Assembly: GCA_039621445.1 (NCBI GenBank)
Contig: CP154955.1
Span: forward strand, 16,224,691 to 16,288,690
DNA: 64,000 nucleotides
Reading direction: 5' to 3'
Source: Euglena gracilis
Taxonomy: Eukaryota; Euglenida; Euglenophyceae; Euglenales
The translations under genes and the position numbers were made by a program. Below the pieces are notes generated by a model. It made no database searches. It worked only from the letters and a program-made list of their open reading frames with translations, and was not told the origin of the DNA. This document shows positions 30,801 through 35,433 of this stretch, piece after piece (within the stretch, counting starts at the first letter, position 1; each line of letters opens with the position of its first letter).

Positions 30801-32970
30801 ACAAATGAAGGAGTTGCAGGATGGGGGATTGTAAATGAAGAGAAGATTAAATCAGCTCACCTGTTCATCAAATATGAGTTGGACATGGAGGTCGTCCACG
30901 GCCTTCAAATCGACACCCGACATGACCATCACGTTGAGCCGCGGCAGGTTGCTCATGTTCCTGCACATCATGGATGAGCAGTTCCGTTTGCAGTGCTAAG
31001 CCGCGCTGTGCTGCGCCATTGTGCGGTGGCGTTAAAAATAGCGCCTGACGGCCAGATGGTGCAAATGAAAAAGCGAACGCGCCAGCTGGCTGTCCAGAGC
31101 AATCAAGCAACGGGAGTCAGTAAATGTGTATTTGTAATTAGGAATGGGGGCCAGCAAGTTGGAGCCAGGCCACACCTCATGAAGGCCGGGCGCCGGTGCC
31201 GCAGCCGCAGCGCCACGGCGAGGTGCAGCGTGCCGCAGTCCTCCAGCTTGTGCCAGAACTCCTGCTGCAGCGGCGGGGCCGCCCCGCCCTGCACGTCTCT
31301 TTGAAGGTCCAGCCCCCCCCTCCCCCCGTGCCCGGCCATGTGCAGGTCATGGTGGCGCGGCGAGGGTTGGGCGGGCAATGCAAAAAGAAAAATCCTCAAA
31401 TCGCAAAAAAAAAATGCAAATAAATGCAAAAATGAAAAAGATGGGACTTTCAATCCCAGTGGGGGTTGGGGGACGGCCTGCGTGCGTTGCACTGCCCAAA
31501 ATTGGTGCACGTTACGGGGAAACAAATGGGGGGGGCTCCTCAAACTGCCCAACCCACTCGGAGTTGCAAAAAATACTCGACCGTGGTCCGGCGTGCCCCA
31601 CAGTCCGGTGCTTCCGAATCCTCCCCGTTGTCGGGGTGGCCCGCATGGCCGGACGGAACCCCGCACGCCCCAACCGCGGCATCCGGACGCCGGGGGTGGG
31701 CCGGCGTCCCGGTCGCCGGGGAATGCGCCGTCCCCCCGGCAGGGCGGCGCGGGCAGGGCCAGCTGCACGGGTGGGCCGTCGTCCATGAGGCTCAGGCTGC
31801 GCAGCTCGACGGTGCCCGCCCCGAGGCACGCGTCTCGCTCAAAGATCTGCCGGGCGGCAGGGGCGGCTCCAAAAAGACAAACAAACAGCCCCCAGGAGGA
31901 AAATGCTTGAGAGCTTTGGGGGGGGGATAATGTTGGGCACACTTCTCTTTTGCCGACTTCGTGTCGCTGCGGTTCATGAAAGCCGCCATTCTTTTACAGA
32001 CTGGGTCACAAATGGGGGGTTGGGTCATTTGGGGAGGGGGTGGGTTTTGACCAGCAATTCCTTGGTGTATCAGCCCCCACCTGATCACCCTCCCGGGAAG
32101 CCAAATAATGCACCTTTGTTGCAATTAAATGGAGGGGGTTAAAACAAAAAAAGGGTCCCCAGGTCAGAAATTATCCGCATGAAGTTCTGTTGCGTAACAA
32201 CAGCAAAAAGGAAGTGCTAGAACGACAGTTCGCATGGGACAGTACAGCGCGCCACACACCTGCACCAAGAGCGTGTGCTCCTCCGTCCAGCCCCTCACGT
32301 ACTCTGCTGAGTCAAACTCCACCGTGAGTGCCTCGTCCCACTCCGCATTGTCGCGCACGGCGGACTTCACCACCTGCGCCACGCATTGGCGAAAGGGGCA
32401 TGCGCGCATAAACACACACAATCCGAAAACGCTGCACAACACGACACGACACGACACAACGCAACGCAACACAGCACAGATTCAACATAAAACACAACAA
32501 AACGCAACACAACTCAACACCACAGAACACAACACAGAGGACCACAAAACACAACAGCACACAGCATTACAACGTTCAGCTGCCCACCCTTACACAGAGA
32601 CAGACTCGTGCACATGCAATCAAGCACATATACACATGCACCAACAAGCACACTGTGGTCTTTTAGAGGGATTCTTTTTTTAAAAAAATAAACCACAAAA
32701 TGGGTTTGTCTTTTAAGCCTAGTAAAACCTCAACAGCATGATGGCCATATTGTTTTGCTGACCCAAGACACACATCACACATCAGGGCCATATCGGCGGG
32801 GCATAATGCTCCAGCTCCCCCACACCTGCTCCCCCAGCTGCAGGCGCACGTGCACGTTGCAGGTGGCGGGGAGGTCGGCGCCGTGGCCGATGGTGACCAG
32901 CAGCACGCTCATCGACGGCGGCTCCCCGGAGGCCACGAGGCGGCGCAGCTCGTTGATGGTCGCCATCGGC
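438..32970 (-). CDS. Gene B: three C2 domains, CH-like domain and coiled coils (partial gene, 30 candidate exons)
   Basis: Thirty minus-strand exon candidates (b1-b30, listed separately), each preceded by AG and followed by GT, can be chained. Codon phase agrees at every junction from b1 to b13 and from b14 to b30; one exon entering in phase 0 and leaving in phase 1 is missing between 22911 and 18378. The product would be at least 1,165 residues: C2 (b1-b3), C2 (b5-b7), coiled coil (b8), C2 (b9-b11), a calponin-homology-like helical domain (b14-b16), a proline/glycine-rich linker (b17-b20) and charged coiled coils (b21-b30). C2 domains usually bind membranes or proteins; the conserved calcium-loop aspartates are not evident, so calcium binding is doubtful. 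CEP120 and C2CD3 share a multi-C2 plus coiled-coil plan, but I see no specific match. The 3' end lies left of position 1; the 5' end may be the ATG at 32966-32964 or further upstream. Confidence 0.7.
605..790. repeat. Dispersed element with G-run/GTCGAC/C-run end, copy 1
   Basis: It begins with the palindrome of a G-run, GTCGAC and a C-run at 605-624. The body has CCACCACAG, an A-rich stretch and AAATACGG, and it ends in a G/C-run block near 750-790. The same order of motifs recurs at 12945-13072 and 15053-15205. It lies in the intron between b29 and b30. Confidence 0.6.
1522..1577 (-). CDS. Gene B exon b29: second half of tail repeat 2
   Basis: CCACAG acceptor, phase 1 to 0 at CGG|GTGGTG. 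It encodes [19 protein letters not shown], the counterpart of b27. The frame remains open for another 40 or so codons of Gly/Arg/Glu-rich sequence, so a longer exon is possible, but phase 0 fits b30. Confidence 0.75.
1741..1812. repeat. Degenerate 11-bp tandem repeat
   Basis: About five copies of a unit like GCATTGGCATG, preceded by related GACATCGACGT units. It lies in the intron between b28 and b29 and produces spurious Met/Cys/His-rich reading frames. Confidence 0.75.
1988..2133 (-). CDS. Gene B exon b28: first half of tail repeat 2
   Basis: GGCCCAG acceptor and TCGG|GTGGGC donor, phase 2 to 1. It reads [20 protein letters not shown], then [18 protein letters not shown]. Its last ten residues and its donor position match those of b26, showing an internal gene duplication. 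Confidence 0.8.
2134..3401. other. Gene B intron between b27 and b28
   Basis: No gene is seen. The left third is GC-rich with several G/C runs; 2850-3330 is strikingly A-rich, with repeated short GCAAAAA and GAAAAAT phrases. Confidence 0.5.
3402..3456 (-). CDS. Gene B exon b27: second half of tail repeat 1
   Basis: TTTGCAG acceptor and CGCCG|GTATCA donor, phase 1 to 2. It encodes [18 protein letters not shown], nearly the same as [18 protein letters not shown] in exon b29. Both enter in phase 1 directly after the VVSG or VASG ending, so the duplication includes the intron position. Confidence 0.8.
3682..3775 (-). CDS. Gene B exon b26: first half of tail repeat 1
   Basis: TTGGCAG acceptor and TCGG|GTGTGG donor, phase 0 to 1, 31 codons. 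It reads [20 protein letters not shown] and IDSVVS. The ending [10 protein letters not shown] matches [10 protein letters not shown] at the end of exon b28 and marks the first of two tandem repeats encoded by exon pairs. Confidence 0.78.
4398..4456 (-). CDS. Gene B exon b25: short exon, frame set by phase
   Basis: CCCTCAG acceptor and a GTGTGAGT donor region; phase 1 to 0 gives [18 protein letters not shown]. Another frame reads [17 protein letters not shown], which looks more like the coiled coil around it but does not fit the phase of either neighbour. The exon is likely real; its frame is less certain. Confidence 0.5.
4692..4785 (-). CDS. Gene B exon b24: serine/proline linker
   Basis: The acceptor CCGCCAG follows a long T-run, and the donor is AAAG|GTGGCC; phase 0 to 1. 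It reads [20 protein letters not shown] and ends EPVLRPK. The Ser/Pro/Asn composition points to a flexible linker ahead of the repeated tail. Confidence 0.65.
5186..5366 (-). CDS. Gene B exon b23 (tentative): serine/charged segment
   Basis: A frame open from an ACAGAG acceptor to an AAG|GTGAAT donor, phase 2 to 0, matching both neighbours. It reads [19 protein letters not shown], then [12 protein letters not shown]. No domain is recognised. The acceptor is preceded by a C-run and a purine patch, which makes it weaker than the other sites. Confidence 0.5.
5440..5545. repeat. Dispersed intronic repeat R4, copy 1
   Basis: A segment with CAGATTTTCCCTGTCGGCG, a GACAAATTTCTGCCC core and TTTGGCC resembles the reverse complement of 22630-22735, where the same phrases occur in the same order with substitutions. 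It lies in the large b22-b23 intron. Confidence 0.5.
5650..5812. repeat. Dispersed repeat R1, left part
   Basis: Contains GGGTCGCTGAGC, TTATCCCTTTATGGGTAAG, the palindrome-like GCGAAGCTTAC and CGGCGGATTATCACCATGA. The same series is at 8252-8375, followed there by more of the element. Also includes a G-run/GTCGAC/C-run palindrome at 5734-5754. Confidence 0.65.
6914..7052. repeat. Two arrays of a GGCCATTTTA decamer flanking a spacer
   Basis: Five to six perfect copies of GGCCATTTTA on each side of a roughly 35-bp spacer with CCCCCACCTATAGGGGGTC, itself a small hairpin. The copies are identical, which suggests recent expansion. No Cas-like gene or unique spacers are present. Confidence 0.85.
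7058..7215. repeat. Dispersed repeat R1, right part
   Basis: Runs from CCATGATCCCGG through GACTGGATTGCTAGTTTCCG and CCCGAGTTATTCACACGCG to CCAAACTGGGTGGG. The same text occurs at 8370-8520 and, inverted, at 11203-11346. Confidence 0.75.
7490..8725. repeat. Dispersed/tandem repeat R2, about 190-bp units
   Basis: Three diverged copies start near 7490, 7690 and 8590 with an ATGAAGCAAAAT phrase, then AAATGTCCGGAGACC, CGCCCCATCTA and CGTAGCCCGAG or similar. An inverted copy lies at 13205-13330. The 8.25-8.53 kb stretch in between is the best copy of R1. Confidence 0.65.
8252..8530. repeat. Dispersed repeat R1, most complete copy
   Basis: Combines the left motifs seen at 5650-5812 with the right motifs seen at 7058-7215, separated by an unusual C-run of 14 and another of 12. 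It gives the order of the whole element. Confidence 0.65.
8872..9182. repeat. CATGATG-type palindromic minisatellite
   Basis: More than 25 units of 10-13 bases mixing CATGATG, CATCATG and CCC/GCG spacers. Because CATGATG and CATCATG are reverse complements, the array reads alike on both strands and could fold extensively. It interrupts the 160-bp satellite. Confidence 0.85.
9537..9733. repeat. Pair of 32-bp direct repeats around 130 bp
   Basis: TAAGAGCTCAGCACTATTC and the following 12 bases occur at 9537-9568 and again at 9699-9730. The AT-rich interior shows no coding frame. It may be a small insertion with its target duplication or a short tandem duplication. Confidence 0.7.
9734..10999. 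other. Gene B intron remainder before b22
   Basis: Open stretches exist on both strands (for example plus 9777-9977 and minus 10213-10647), but I found no splice-bounded or domain-bearing reading. I treat it as intron. Confidence 0.4.
11000..11073 (-). CDS. Gene B exon b22: charged coiled coil
   Basis: TGCCCCAG acceptor and GAAG|GTGTGG donor, phase 0 to 2. It reads [20 protein letters not shown], continuing the helix of b21. A 5.6-kb repeat-filled intron follows before b23. Confidence 0.72.
11203..11346. repeat. Dispersed repeat R1, inverted copy
   Basis: Reverse-complement copy of the right part of R1, from CCTACCCAGTTTGAACCCC to ATCATGGTGATAATCC. It sits in the short intron between exons b21 and b22, only 75 bases from b21. 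Confidence 0.75.
11421..11495 (-). CDS. Gene B exon b21: charged coiled coil
   Basis: TGCCCAG acceptor and AAG|GTCCGC donor, 25 codons, phase 0 to 0. It encodes [20 protein letters not shown], a highly charged single helix. It lies between two repeat copies and is clearly more codon-like than its surroundings. Confidence 0.72.
11496..12435. other. Gene B intron between b20 and b21
   Basis: Nearly 1 kb without repeats of note. Several overlapping open frames on both strands are Cys/His-rich but carry no recognisable domain or splice structure. I see no gene. Confidence 0.4.
12436..12517 (-). CDS. Gene B exon b20 (tentative): linker to coiled coil
   Basis: CCCTCCAG acceptor, phase 2 to 0. It continues b19 as [22 protein letters not shown], the point where the protein turns into charged helix. 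The donor (TGT|GTCCCT) is poor and chosen for phase only. Confidence 0.45.
12945..13072. repeat. Dispersed element with G-run/GTCGAC/C-run end, copy 2
   Basis: Begins GGCCTGGTGG, a G-run, GTCGACCCCC, CACCACAGC, continues with an AAATACGGG phrase and ends with a G-run, TTGACC and a C-run. Same order as 605-790. Confidence 0.6.
13205..13330. repeat. Dispersed repeat R2, inverted copy
   Basis: Reverse complement of the R2 unit (CGTAACTCGGGCTAGGCGGG, TTGATTTCCCTGC-type phrase, AACATTTCCTTTGA). It abuts the 3' side of exon b19. Confidence 0.65.
13393..13519 (-). CDS. Gene B exon b19: low-complexity linker
   Basis: AATTCCAG acceptor, phase 1. It reads [13 protein letters not shown], then [15 protein letters not shown]. 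The GAGCT|GTGGGC donor gives the phase 2 that b20 needs; the frame stays open further to 13374 with another GT, so the end is uncertain. A dispersed intronic repeat starts just downstream. Confidence 0.55.
13777..13942 (-). CDS. Gene B exon b18 (tentative): proline-rich linker
   Basis: CCCGTAG acceptor, phase 0 to 1. The frame chosen by phase reads [17 protein letters not shown] and ends [15 protein letters not shown] second frame is also open across the exon and the GTCCCT donor is weak, so frame and end are provisional. The GC-rich composition argues that it is coding. Confidence 0.48.
14376..14447. repeat. AT-only low-complexity tract
   Basis: About 70 bases of TATATA/ATAATA-type sequence inside the b17-b18 intron, with no coding reading. 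Confidence 0.85.
14523..14725 (-). CDS. Gene B exon b17: linker
   Basis: TTATTCAG acceptor, phase 1. It continues b16 as [18 protein letters not shown] and becomes alanine/proline-rich. I ended it at GGG|GTGTGC, which leaves the phase 0 required by b18; an internal CTGCAG acceptor in the same stretch means it could really be two exons. Confidence 0.55.
14891..14965 (-). CDS. Gene B exon b16: last helix of CH-like domain
   Basis: CCTCCAG acceptor and GCAG|GTGTGG donor, phase 1 to 1. It encodes [20 protein letters not shown], completing the IAGD-x-x-M-LLxxLxxxL ending typical of CH-like domains when joined to b15. Both phases fit their neighbours. Confidence 0.75.
15053..15205. repeat. Dispersed element with G-run/GTCGAC/C-run end, copy 3
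   Basis: GGCGGGGGGTCAACCCC start, CACCCACCAATGG, an A-rich middle, AAATACGGGA, then GGGGGGGTCGACCC and a C-run. Matches the order of copies 1 and 2. Confidence 0.6.
15560..15790. repeat. Dispersed repeat R3, copy 1
   Basis: Rich in GTGCCTGGGCAGGCA-like half palindromes, with TTCTGGGCTTCTGGCACC and CCCGGGTCGGATCTGGG phrases and C-runs. Related copies lie at 19300-19450 and inside the recombinase frame at 49480-49735. Confidence 0.6.
15895..15952. repeat. TATACA/CACATA simple repeat
   Basis: Short alternating tract within the b15-b16 intron. Confidence 0.8.
16243..16328 (-). CDS. Gene B exon b15: core helix of CH-like domain
   Basis: GCCCCAG acceptor and GGAG|GTCTTG donor, phase 2 to 1. It reads [20 protein letters not shown] then VKALIIAG, matching the NWxxVxxxLxKxxFxL pattern of calponin-homology-like helices. 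The donor is weak. A second attractive frame starts immediately downstream (see findings), so alternative splicing or a frame difference is possible here. Confidence 0.68.
16680..17165. repeat. Cluster of GGGTTTCTTATATTTGGGG modules
   Basis: Eight or more copies of a roughly 18-base module, GGGTTTCTTATATTTGGGG, spaced irregularly, with GGTTTCGGCCGATCGGCC between some of them. It lies in the b14-b15 intron. Confidence 0.75.
17265..17975. repeat. TTATAA plus C-run modules
   Basis: Repeated phrases such as CCAAACCGTGACTTATAACC followed by a C-run, at 17326-17350, 17530-17560 and 17940-17960, each next to a CACCAAAC. Related modules are at 20930-21180, 46800-47170 and 53345-53545. Confidence 0.65.
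18234..18378 (-). CDS. Gene B exon b14: first half of calponin-homology-like domain
   Basis: CTCTCCAG acceptor and AAACT|GTGTGC donor, phase 1 to 2. It reads [20 protein letters not shown], then a loop, then TPQIKL. A short helix-rich segment followed by a basic loop and then the b15 helix resembles the CH-like domains of sperm and cilium proteins. The family call is inference; the exon itself is well supported. Confidence 0.72.
19300..19450. repeat. Dispersed repeat R3, copy 2
   Basis: Contains GGTGTTTTCTGGGCTTGCGG, CATTGGCCCTGCCCC and TTGCCTTGGAGTGCCTGCCC, paralleling 15560-15790. Confidence 0.5.
20930..21180. repeat. TTATAA plus C-run modules, second cluster
   Basis: Five modules of CCCCCCACTTATAACCCC type, with CCAACCACTAAAC between them, and a hairpin-like CCTATAACCCCCGGGGGG followed by TTATAA. 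Same family as 17265-17975. Confidence 0.7.
21946..21985. repeat. Perfect 40-bp palindrome
   Basis: CCGACGAAATGTGGTCCTCC is followed immediately by its exact reverse complement, with no spacer. Open frames on both strands cross it, which explains the repeated VLRR/RRTTF readings there. Confidence 0.95.
22000..22490. repeat. Two related exon-like segments
   Basis: On the minus strand 22000-22110 reads [18 protein letters not shown] and [12 protein letters not shown]; 22380-22480 reads [18 protein letters not shown] and [12 protein letters not shown]. Substitutions keep the frame in both, so these may be a duplicated exon or a repeat derived from coding sequence. I could not link them by phase to gene B. 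Confidence 0.45.
22911..22947 (-). CDS. Gene B exon b13 (tentative): 37-bp micro-exon
   Basis: A pyrimidine-rich CCCCCCAG acceptor and a perfect GTGAGT donor frame 37 bases that read [12 protein letters not shown] in the frame set by b12, leaving phase 0. The strong splice sites are the main evidence. It does not connect by phase to b14, so at least one further exon is missing. Confidence 0.35.
23702..23772 (-). CDS. Gene B exon b12 (tentative): cysteine-rich segment
   Basis: TGTCAG acceptor, phase 0 to 2. The frame has two CxxC pairs (CNRCG and CAFCRW) about 15 residues apart, reminiscent of a small zinc-binding module. Phase fits both b11 and b13. The donor (GTCGGG) is weak and a second open frame crosses the region, so this is tentative. 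Confidence 0.38.
25020..25160. repeat. ACAGGCAGGTAGGT-type minisatellite
   Basis: Degenerate units of ACAGG, CAGGTAGGTA and TGCAGGGGGGG, ending ten bases before exon b11's donor. Confidence 0.75.
25170..25289 (-). CDS. Gene B exon b11: end of third C2 domain
   Basis: TTCGCAG acceptor and CGG|GTGGGC donor, 40 codons, phase 0 to 0. It finishes the third C2 domain with [20 protein letters not shown], a typical last-two-strand pattern, and runs into an acidic linker ([15 protein letters not shown]). Confidence 0.82.
25696..25782 (-). CDS. Gene B exon b10: middle of third C2 domain
   Basis: CTGAAG acceptor and GAG|GTCTGC donor, 29 codons, phase 0 to 0. It reads [19 protein letters not shown] and then EFNEAFE. 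Although 2.15 kb of repeat-rich intron separates it from b9, the reading continues the same beta-sandwich in frame. Confidence 0.78.
25890..26755. repeat. Foldback block with CACTTTTGGC arms
   Basis: The left arm (25890-26015) is a run of CACTTTTGGCC-like units and the right arm (26520-26700) is their reverse complement, GGCCAAAAGTGG. Outside the arms, CCCTGCATAGCCCTGCATCG occurs at 25820 and again near 26740. The middle (26040-26400) is a tandem of GCCGCATCCACTCCAGTA-like units that itself switches orientation. Confidence 0.8.
26912..27429. mobile_element. Inverted-repeat element with hairpins in both ends (MITE/foldback type)
   Basis: The terminal inverted repeats (about 26912-27029 and 27291-27429) match over more than 100 bases, with small gaps. 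Each contains a palindrome (AAGTTTAAT, C-run, TAG, G-run, ATTAAACTT), an ACCAGGTTGGGCA phrase, GAAGGAGTGGGGT and two TTAGGG units. The 260-bp interior has no convincing gene. I could not identify a clear target-site duplication. Known hairpin-ended elements exist, but I do not recognise this family. Confidence 0.8.
27597..27892. repeat. CA/CACG microsatellite
   Basis: Nearly 300 bases of (CA)n and (CACG)n with ACTCACTC units, adjoining the donor side of exon b9. Reading frames here (Thr/His-rich) are artefacts. Confidence 0.95.
27934..28086 (-). CDS. Gene B exon b9: start of third C2 domain
   Basis: TTGGCAG acceptor and GATGAG|GTCTCG donor, 51 codons, phase 0 to 0. It encodes [20 protein letters not shown], then the central C2 motif [11 protein letters not shown]. 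Coding potential stops abruptly at the donor, where the intron turns into a CA/CACG microsatellite. Confidence 0.82.
28680..28890. repeat. CA/GCAC microsatellite
   Basis: Degenerate CACACA, GCACGC and CATGCA units in the b8-b9 intron, ending about 45 bases from exon b8. Confidence 0.95.
28937..29124 (-). CDS. Gene B exon b8: coiled-coil exon
   Basis: CCGGCAG acceptor and a consensus GCG|GTATGT donor, phase 1 to 0. After a short strand ([14 protein letters not shown]) it encodes a heptad-patterned helix including [20 protein letters not shown], a coiled coil of about 50 residues that probably dimerises or spaces the C2 domains. It leads directly into the third C2 domain. Confidence 0.82.
29394..29652 (-). 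CDS. Gene B exon b7: end of second C2 domain
   Basis: GTGCAG acceptor, phase 0. It continues exon b6 as [19 protein letters not shown] and ends the domain with [10 protein letters not shown]. The frame remains open to a strong GTGAGC donor at 29393, which leaves the phase 1 needed by exon b8; weaker internal GT sites would shorten the exon, so the last 20 or so codons are uncertain. Confidence 0.72.
29997..30086 (-). CDS. Gene B exon b6: core of second C2 domain
   Basis: Thirty codons, phase 0 to 0, with a poly-pyrimidine CCCCCAG acceptor and a GAG|GTACAG donor. It carries the most recognisable C2 signature in the window: [19 protein letters not shown]. The 774-bp intron separating it from b5 contains a 5S rRNA gene on the other strand. 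Confidence 0.85.
30316..30434 (+). rRNA. 5S ribosomal RNA (gene or near-intact pseudogene)
   Basis: The core of eukaryotic 5S rRNA is present in order: GGCCATGC near the start, AAGTTAAGCCTAGT (box A), GGCCCAGTTAGTACTGAGGTG (split here as GGCCCAGTTAGTACT and GAGGTG, the intermediate element and following helix) and TGACCGCTTGGGAACACTGG (box C), ending GCTATATGCTT. Length is about 119 bases, normal for 5S. The first few bases (CTGATGTGG) pair imperfectly with the 3' end, whereas GCATA a few bases upstream would pair better, so the 5' end may carry a small insertion. RNA polymerase III would use the internal promoter; the downstream T-run is short. It lies in a gene B intron on the opposite strand. 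Confidence 0.85.
30861..30960 (-). CDS. Gene B exon b5: start of second C2 domain
   Basis: GTGCAG acceptor and a consensus CAG|GTGAGC donor, phase 2 to 0. It begins a C2 domain with [19 protein letters not shown]. The usual GxSDPY calcium-loop segment after the first strand is absent, which suggests a calcium-independent C2 domain. Confidence 0.8.
31176..31288 (-). CDS. Gene B exon b4: linker between first and second C2 domains
   Basis: GTGCAG acceptor and ATGAG|GTGTGG donor, phase 0 to 2. It reads a helical segment ([19 protein letters not shown]) followed by arginine-rich residues ending AFMR. Its phase-2 end fits exon b5 exactly. No named domain is recognised in it. Confidence 0.65.
31667..31846 (-). 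CDS. Gene B exon b3: end of first C2 domain and glycine/proline linker
   Basis: CGGCAG acceptor, phase 0. It completes the first C2 domain ([18 protein letters not shown], then VQLALPAP) and joins exon b2 seamlessly as LLVQ-IFERD. The downstream boundary is less sure: the frame stays open through a Pro/Gly/Arg-rich stretch, and I chose the GGGGC|GTGCGG donor because it keeps phase 0 for exon b4. A shorter exon is possible. Confidence 0.65.
32260..32373 (-). CDS. Gene B exon b2: middle of first C2 domain
   Basis: CAG acceptor and CAG|GTGTGT donor, phase 0 to 0, 38 codons. It encodes the classic C2 central motif in the form [11 protein letters not shown], followed by EEHTLLVQ, which is the strand before the last calcium-loop position. 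The base composition is GC-rich and codon-like against the AC-rich intron that surrounds it. Confidence 0.78.
32435..32575. repeat. ACAAC/ACACGAC simple repeat
   Basis: Degenerate ACACGAC, CGCAACAC and ACAACACA units in the intron between b1 and b2. Confidence 0.8.
32826..32970 (-). CDS. Gene B exon b1: start of first C2 domain
   Basis: The exon follows a CTGAG acceptor and ends at CAG|GTGTGG. It enters in phase 2 and leaves in phase 0, and contains an in-frame ATG at 32966-32964 that could be the real start codon. It reads a short amphipathic helix ([11 protein letters not shown]) followed by the first strands of a C2 domain ([13 protein letters not shown], then [11 protein letters not shown]). 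The next exon continues the fold in frame. Nothing upstream in the duplicated block at 33.2-37.7 kb could be joined to it. Confidence 0.72.
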
Positions 32971-33177
32971 CTCAGGCGGCGCAAAAGGACCGGCCCCTCG
33001 GTCCCGAAACGTTCCTACTTCACGGTTGGTTGGACAAATGCACTCAACTTTGATACTATCGATACAAATATGCACACATGTGCATCTGTATGTTTGATTG
33101 CACATAATGCACATGTGTTTCCATAACGTAAGAGCTTCGATTTTCTGAAGATTTCGGTGCGTGGACCGCCCAAAGAA

Positions 33178-34733
33178 GACGAGAAGAAATCCCTGTGAAC
33201 AGCTCACCCCTATGAGCAAGTGGGGCGTAAAGATACTACATATCCTTGGTGGAATAAAGGCACAGGAAATGAAGAAAGAGAAGATTGCTGTCTTGTGGAG
33301 CGGCGGTATGGAGAGCGAAGGACTCTCACTCCTCCAGTGGTTCTCAGAGGGCCTTGCAACCTCTGCATCTCCATGGGCAAGGGCAAGGCGCCAGGGGTGT
33401 ACCAGTGGCCTTTCCGTTGGCGTTGGGAGTGGCCTGGAACCCGAATTCCACCCCAACCCTGCGGGAAGGTCAATTGAAGGGCTCTGTAACTCAGGAGGAA
33501 GAAGAACTTAAAAAGAATAAGAACTCAAGAAGAAGAAGAAGAGCTCAAGAAGAAGGCTCTCTCTAGAAGAAGAACAAGGGCTCTCAAGAGGTACCATGGC
33601 GCCCTGGGTGCGATGGACACCTCCTTGGACAAGCTGCTCCAGCCATGCCCATGCCAGGCACCAGGCACTGTGGGCGCTTATATGCACTCGAGGCGCGTTT
33701 GCCACCGTGACCTGAAGCCGACACACCGTCTGGTCGCATTTAATGCCAAAGGACCTTAACGTCCCTGCCACACGAATTTGTGATTTTGGTCAGCCCCTGT
33801 GCTTTTTTATGAGGGCTCAGTAACTTTTGAATGAGCTACAGAGTGGTGAGTTATTTGATTACCCGATATATAAGTAAGTTGATCATCTAGATTTTCATGG
33901 CTTTACCTGCCCCCTCCTCTCAATTGGGCCATACCCCCGCCCCCCCCCCCGGGCGCTTGGCCCGGGCCAACCTTAGGGGGGCCAAGTTCGCATGTTAAGA
34001 ATTCCGGCGGCCATGTGCAAAAGGCCTAAGGCCAACTTTGGGGGGGGGGCAAGTTTGCATGTATGGAGGAGGGGGGCCAAGTGCCCGGGGGGCCAAGCGC
34101 CCGGGGGACCAAGTGCCCGGGGGGACCAGGTGCCCGGGGGGGGGGGGTATATCTATACCTCCAGATGTCATTGAATCATTCTTTGAGGACAATTATGCCA
34201 TGTGGCAGCATCTCATATGATGGCACTTTTGTAAGTTTGTGGGATAAAGGCCATTATGTAGTGGGAGGCGAGAAGAGATGCGGGAATATCAATTCAAGGG
34301 CTCTCTGGCTCAACTTCAAATCCTGCCCCGGGTCCTACTCCTTCCTTGGCCTCAAAGGAACAGGGGCTCTCTTGACAGTCCAGGCCCATCGCCGGAGATG
34401 ACCACCACGGGGGGAGGGGGTGTTCGCCCCACCTACCCAGGGGCACCCCACTTTTTCGGCCACTTATCGGGGGGACCCACTTTTTTGGGAGTCAGTTTTT
34501 GGGTAAAAAATTGTAAGTGATTTGTTCTGAAAAAAGGCCAAAATGGCCAAAACCCCGGGGGGCCCACAAGGCCACAAGGCCATTGGGGTAAACCCTCCCC
34601 CCAATTTGAACAACTATTCCAAAGTTAAGCAACCCAAATTGAAGCAACCCCCCCCCCCCCAGGAATCAATGAAAACGCCAAAAAAATCAAGCAGCCCATG
34701 AAATTAAGGTGAAAAGAAGGGGGGAAACAGGAA
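33178..34733. repeat. 1.55-kb direct repeat, copy 1
   Basis: About 99% identical to 36195-37740, starting AAGACGAGAAGAAATCCC and ending GGGGAAACAGGAAA. Differences are single bases and C/G-run lengths. Internal features include GAAGAAGAAGA repeats, a GGGGGCCAAGCGCCCGGG cluster and short frames of about 99 residues on both strands that resemble no protein I know. Boundaries suggest a mobile or duplicated unit, but neither end has recognisable terminal repeats. Confidence 0.9.
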
Positions 34734-34985
34734 AATATGAAAAGTGAAGAAAGCTTGAACAAACAATAACCGCCAATTTTAGGGAAAATAATCAAATCCG
34801 TTGAGTCTGTACCATTTTGGGACTGAGTTACTGTTGTTGCAAGGCATTGTTTCTGTTGACCGTTTGGTGAGGATTCAAGCAACCCCTCGGTGCGTATGAT
34901 AAAACCCAAATTGAAGCAATCTGCAAACTTGAGCAGCCCCTGAAACCAGGGATTTGTGCCTATCCTTTTTTGGGGGGTCAAATTC

Positions 34986-35046
34986 TTATCCGTAGTTATC
35001 CGTAGTTATCCGTAGTTATCCGTAGTTATCCGTAATTATCCTTATT
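34986..35046. repeat. TTATCCGTAG decamer array, left
   Basis: Five near-perfect tandem copies of TTATCCGTAG followed by TTATCCTTATTTGC. The same unit returns in the same orientation at 35836-35985, on the other side of a zinc-finger frame. Confidence 0.9.
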
Positions 35047-35433
35047 TGCAAAAATACCCTTCCTGACAGGGGATATCCATCTAGAAATGGCTGCAATTGA
35101 AAGGATGAAGAGAGTTGATCATCATAAACCTCAGGAATGTCTAAAATTCGTGAAATATGACAATCTAAACAGAAAACGACAAGCATCCAAGGCAGATGGA
35201 AACGACAATATCTGGTGTGGGTTTTTTAATCTTTCATCCACCGTTCTTCACAATCACCGTTGCAGAGCCAACGGCTGCCTGCCGGAGGTTAGACGACATC
35301 TTCTGTCGGTTTTTAACATCAATGACACCGACCAAAACTGAAAGCAGCCCATCTCTTTATAGGATGCACGCTGCCAAATGGAAAATTGTTGCAAAAAAAA
35401 GCCTGAGGGGGGAAATTGATACCCAGATGCTTT

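Noticed and set aside
34063-34401. tRNA-like or SINE promoter boxes inside the 1.55-kb repeat
   Set aside because: B-box-like words (for example CTTCAAATCCTGCC) lack a matching A box at proper spacing; no cloverleaf could be drawn.
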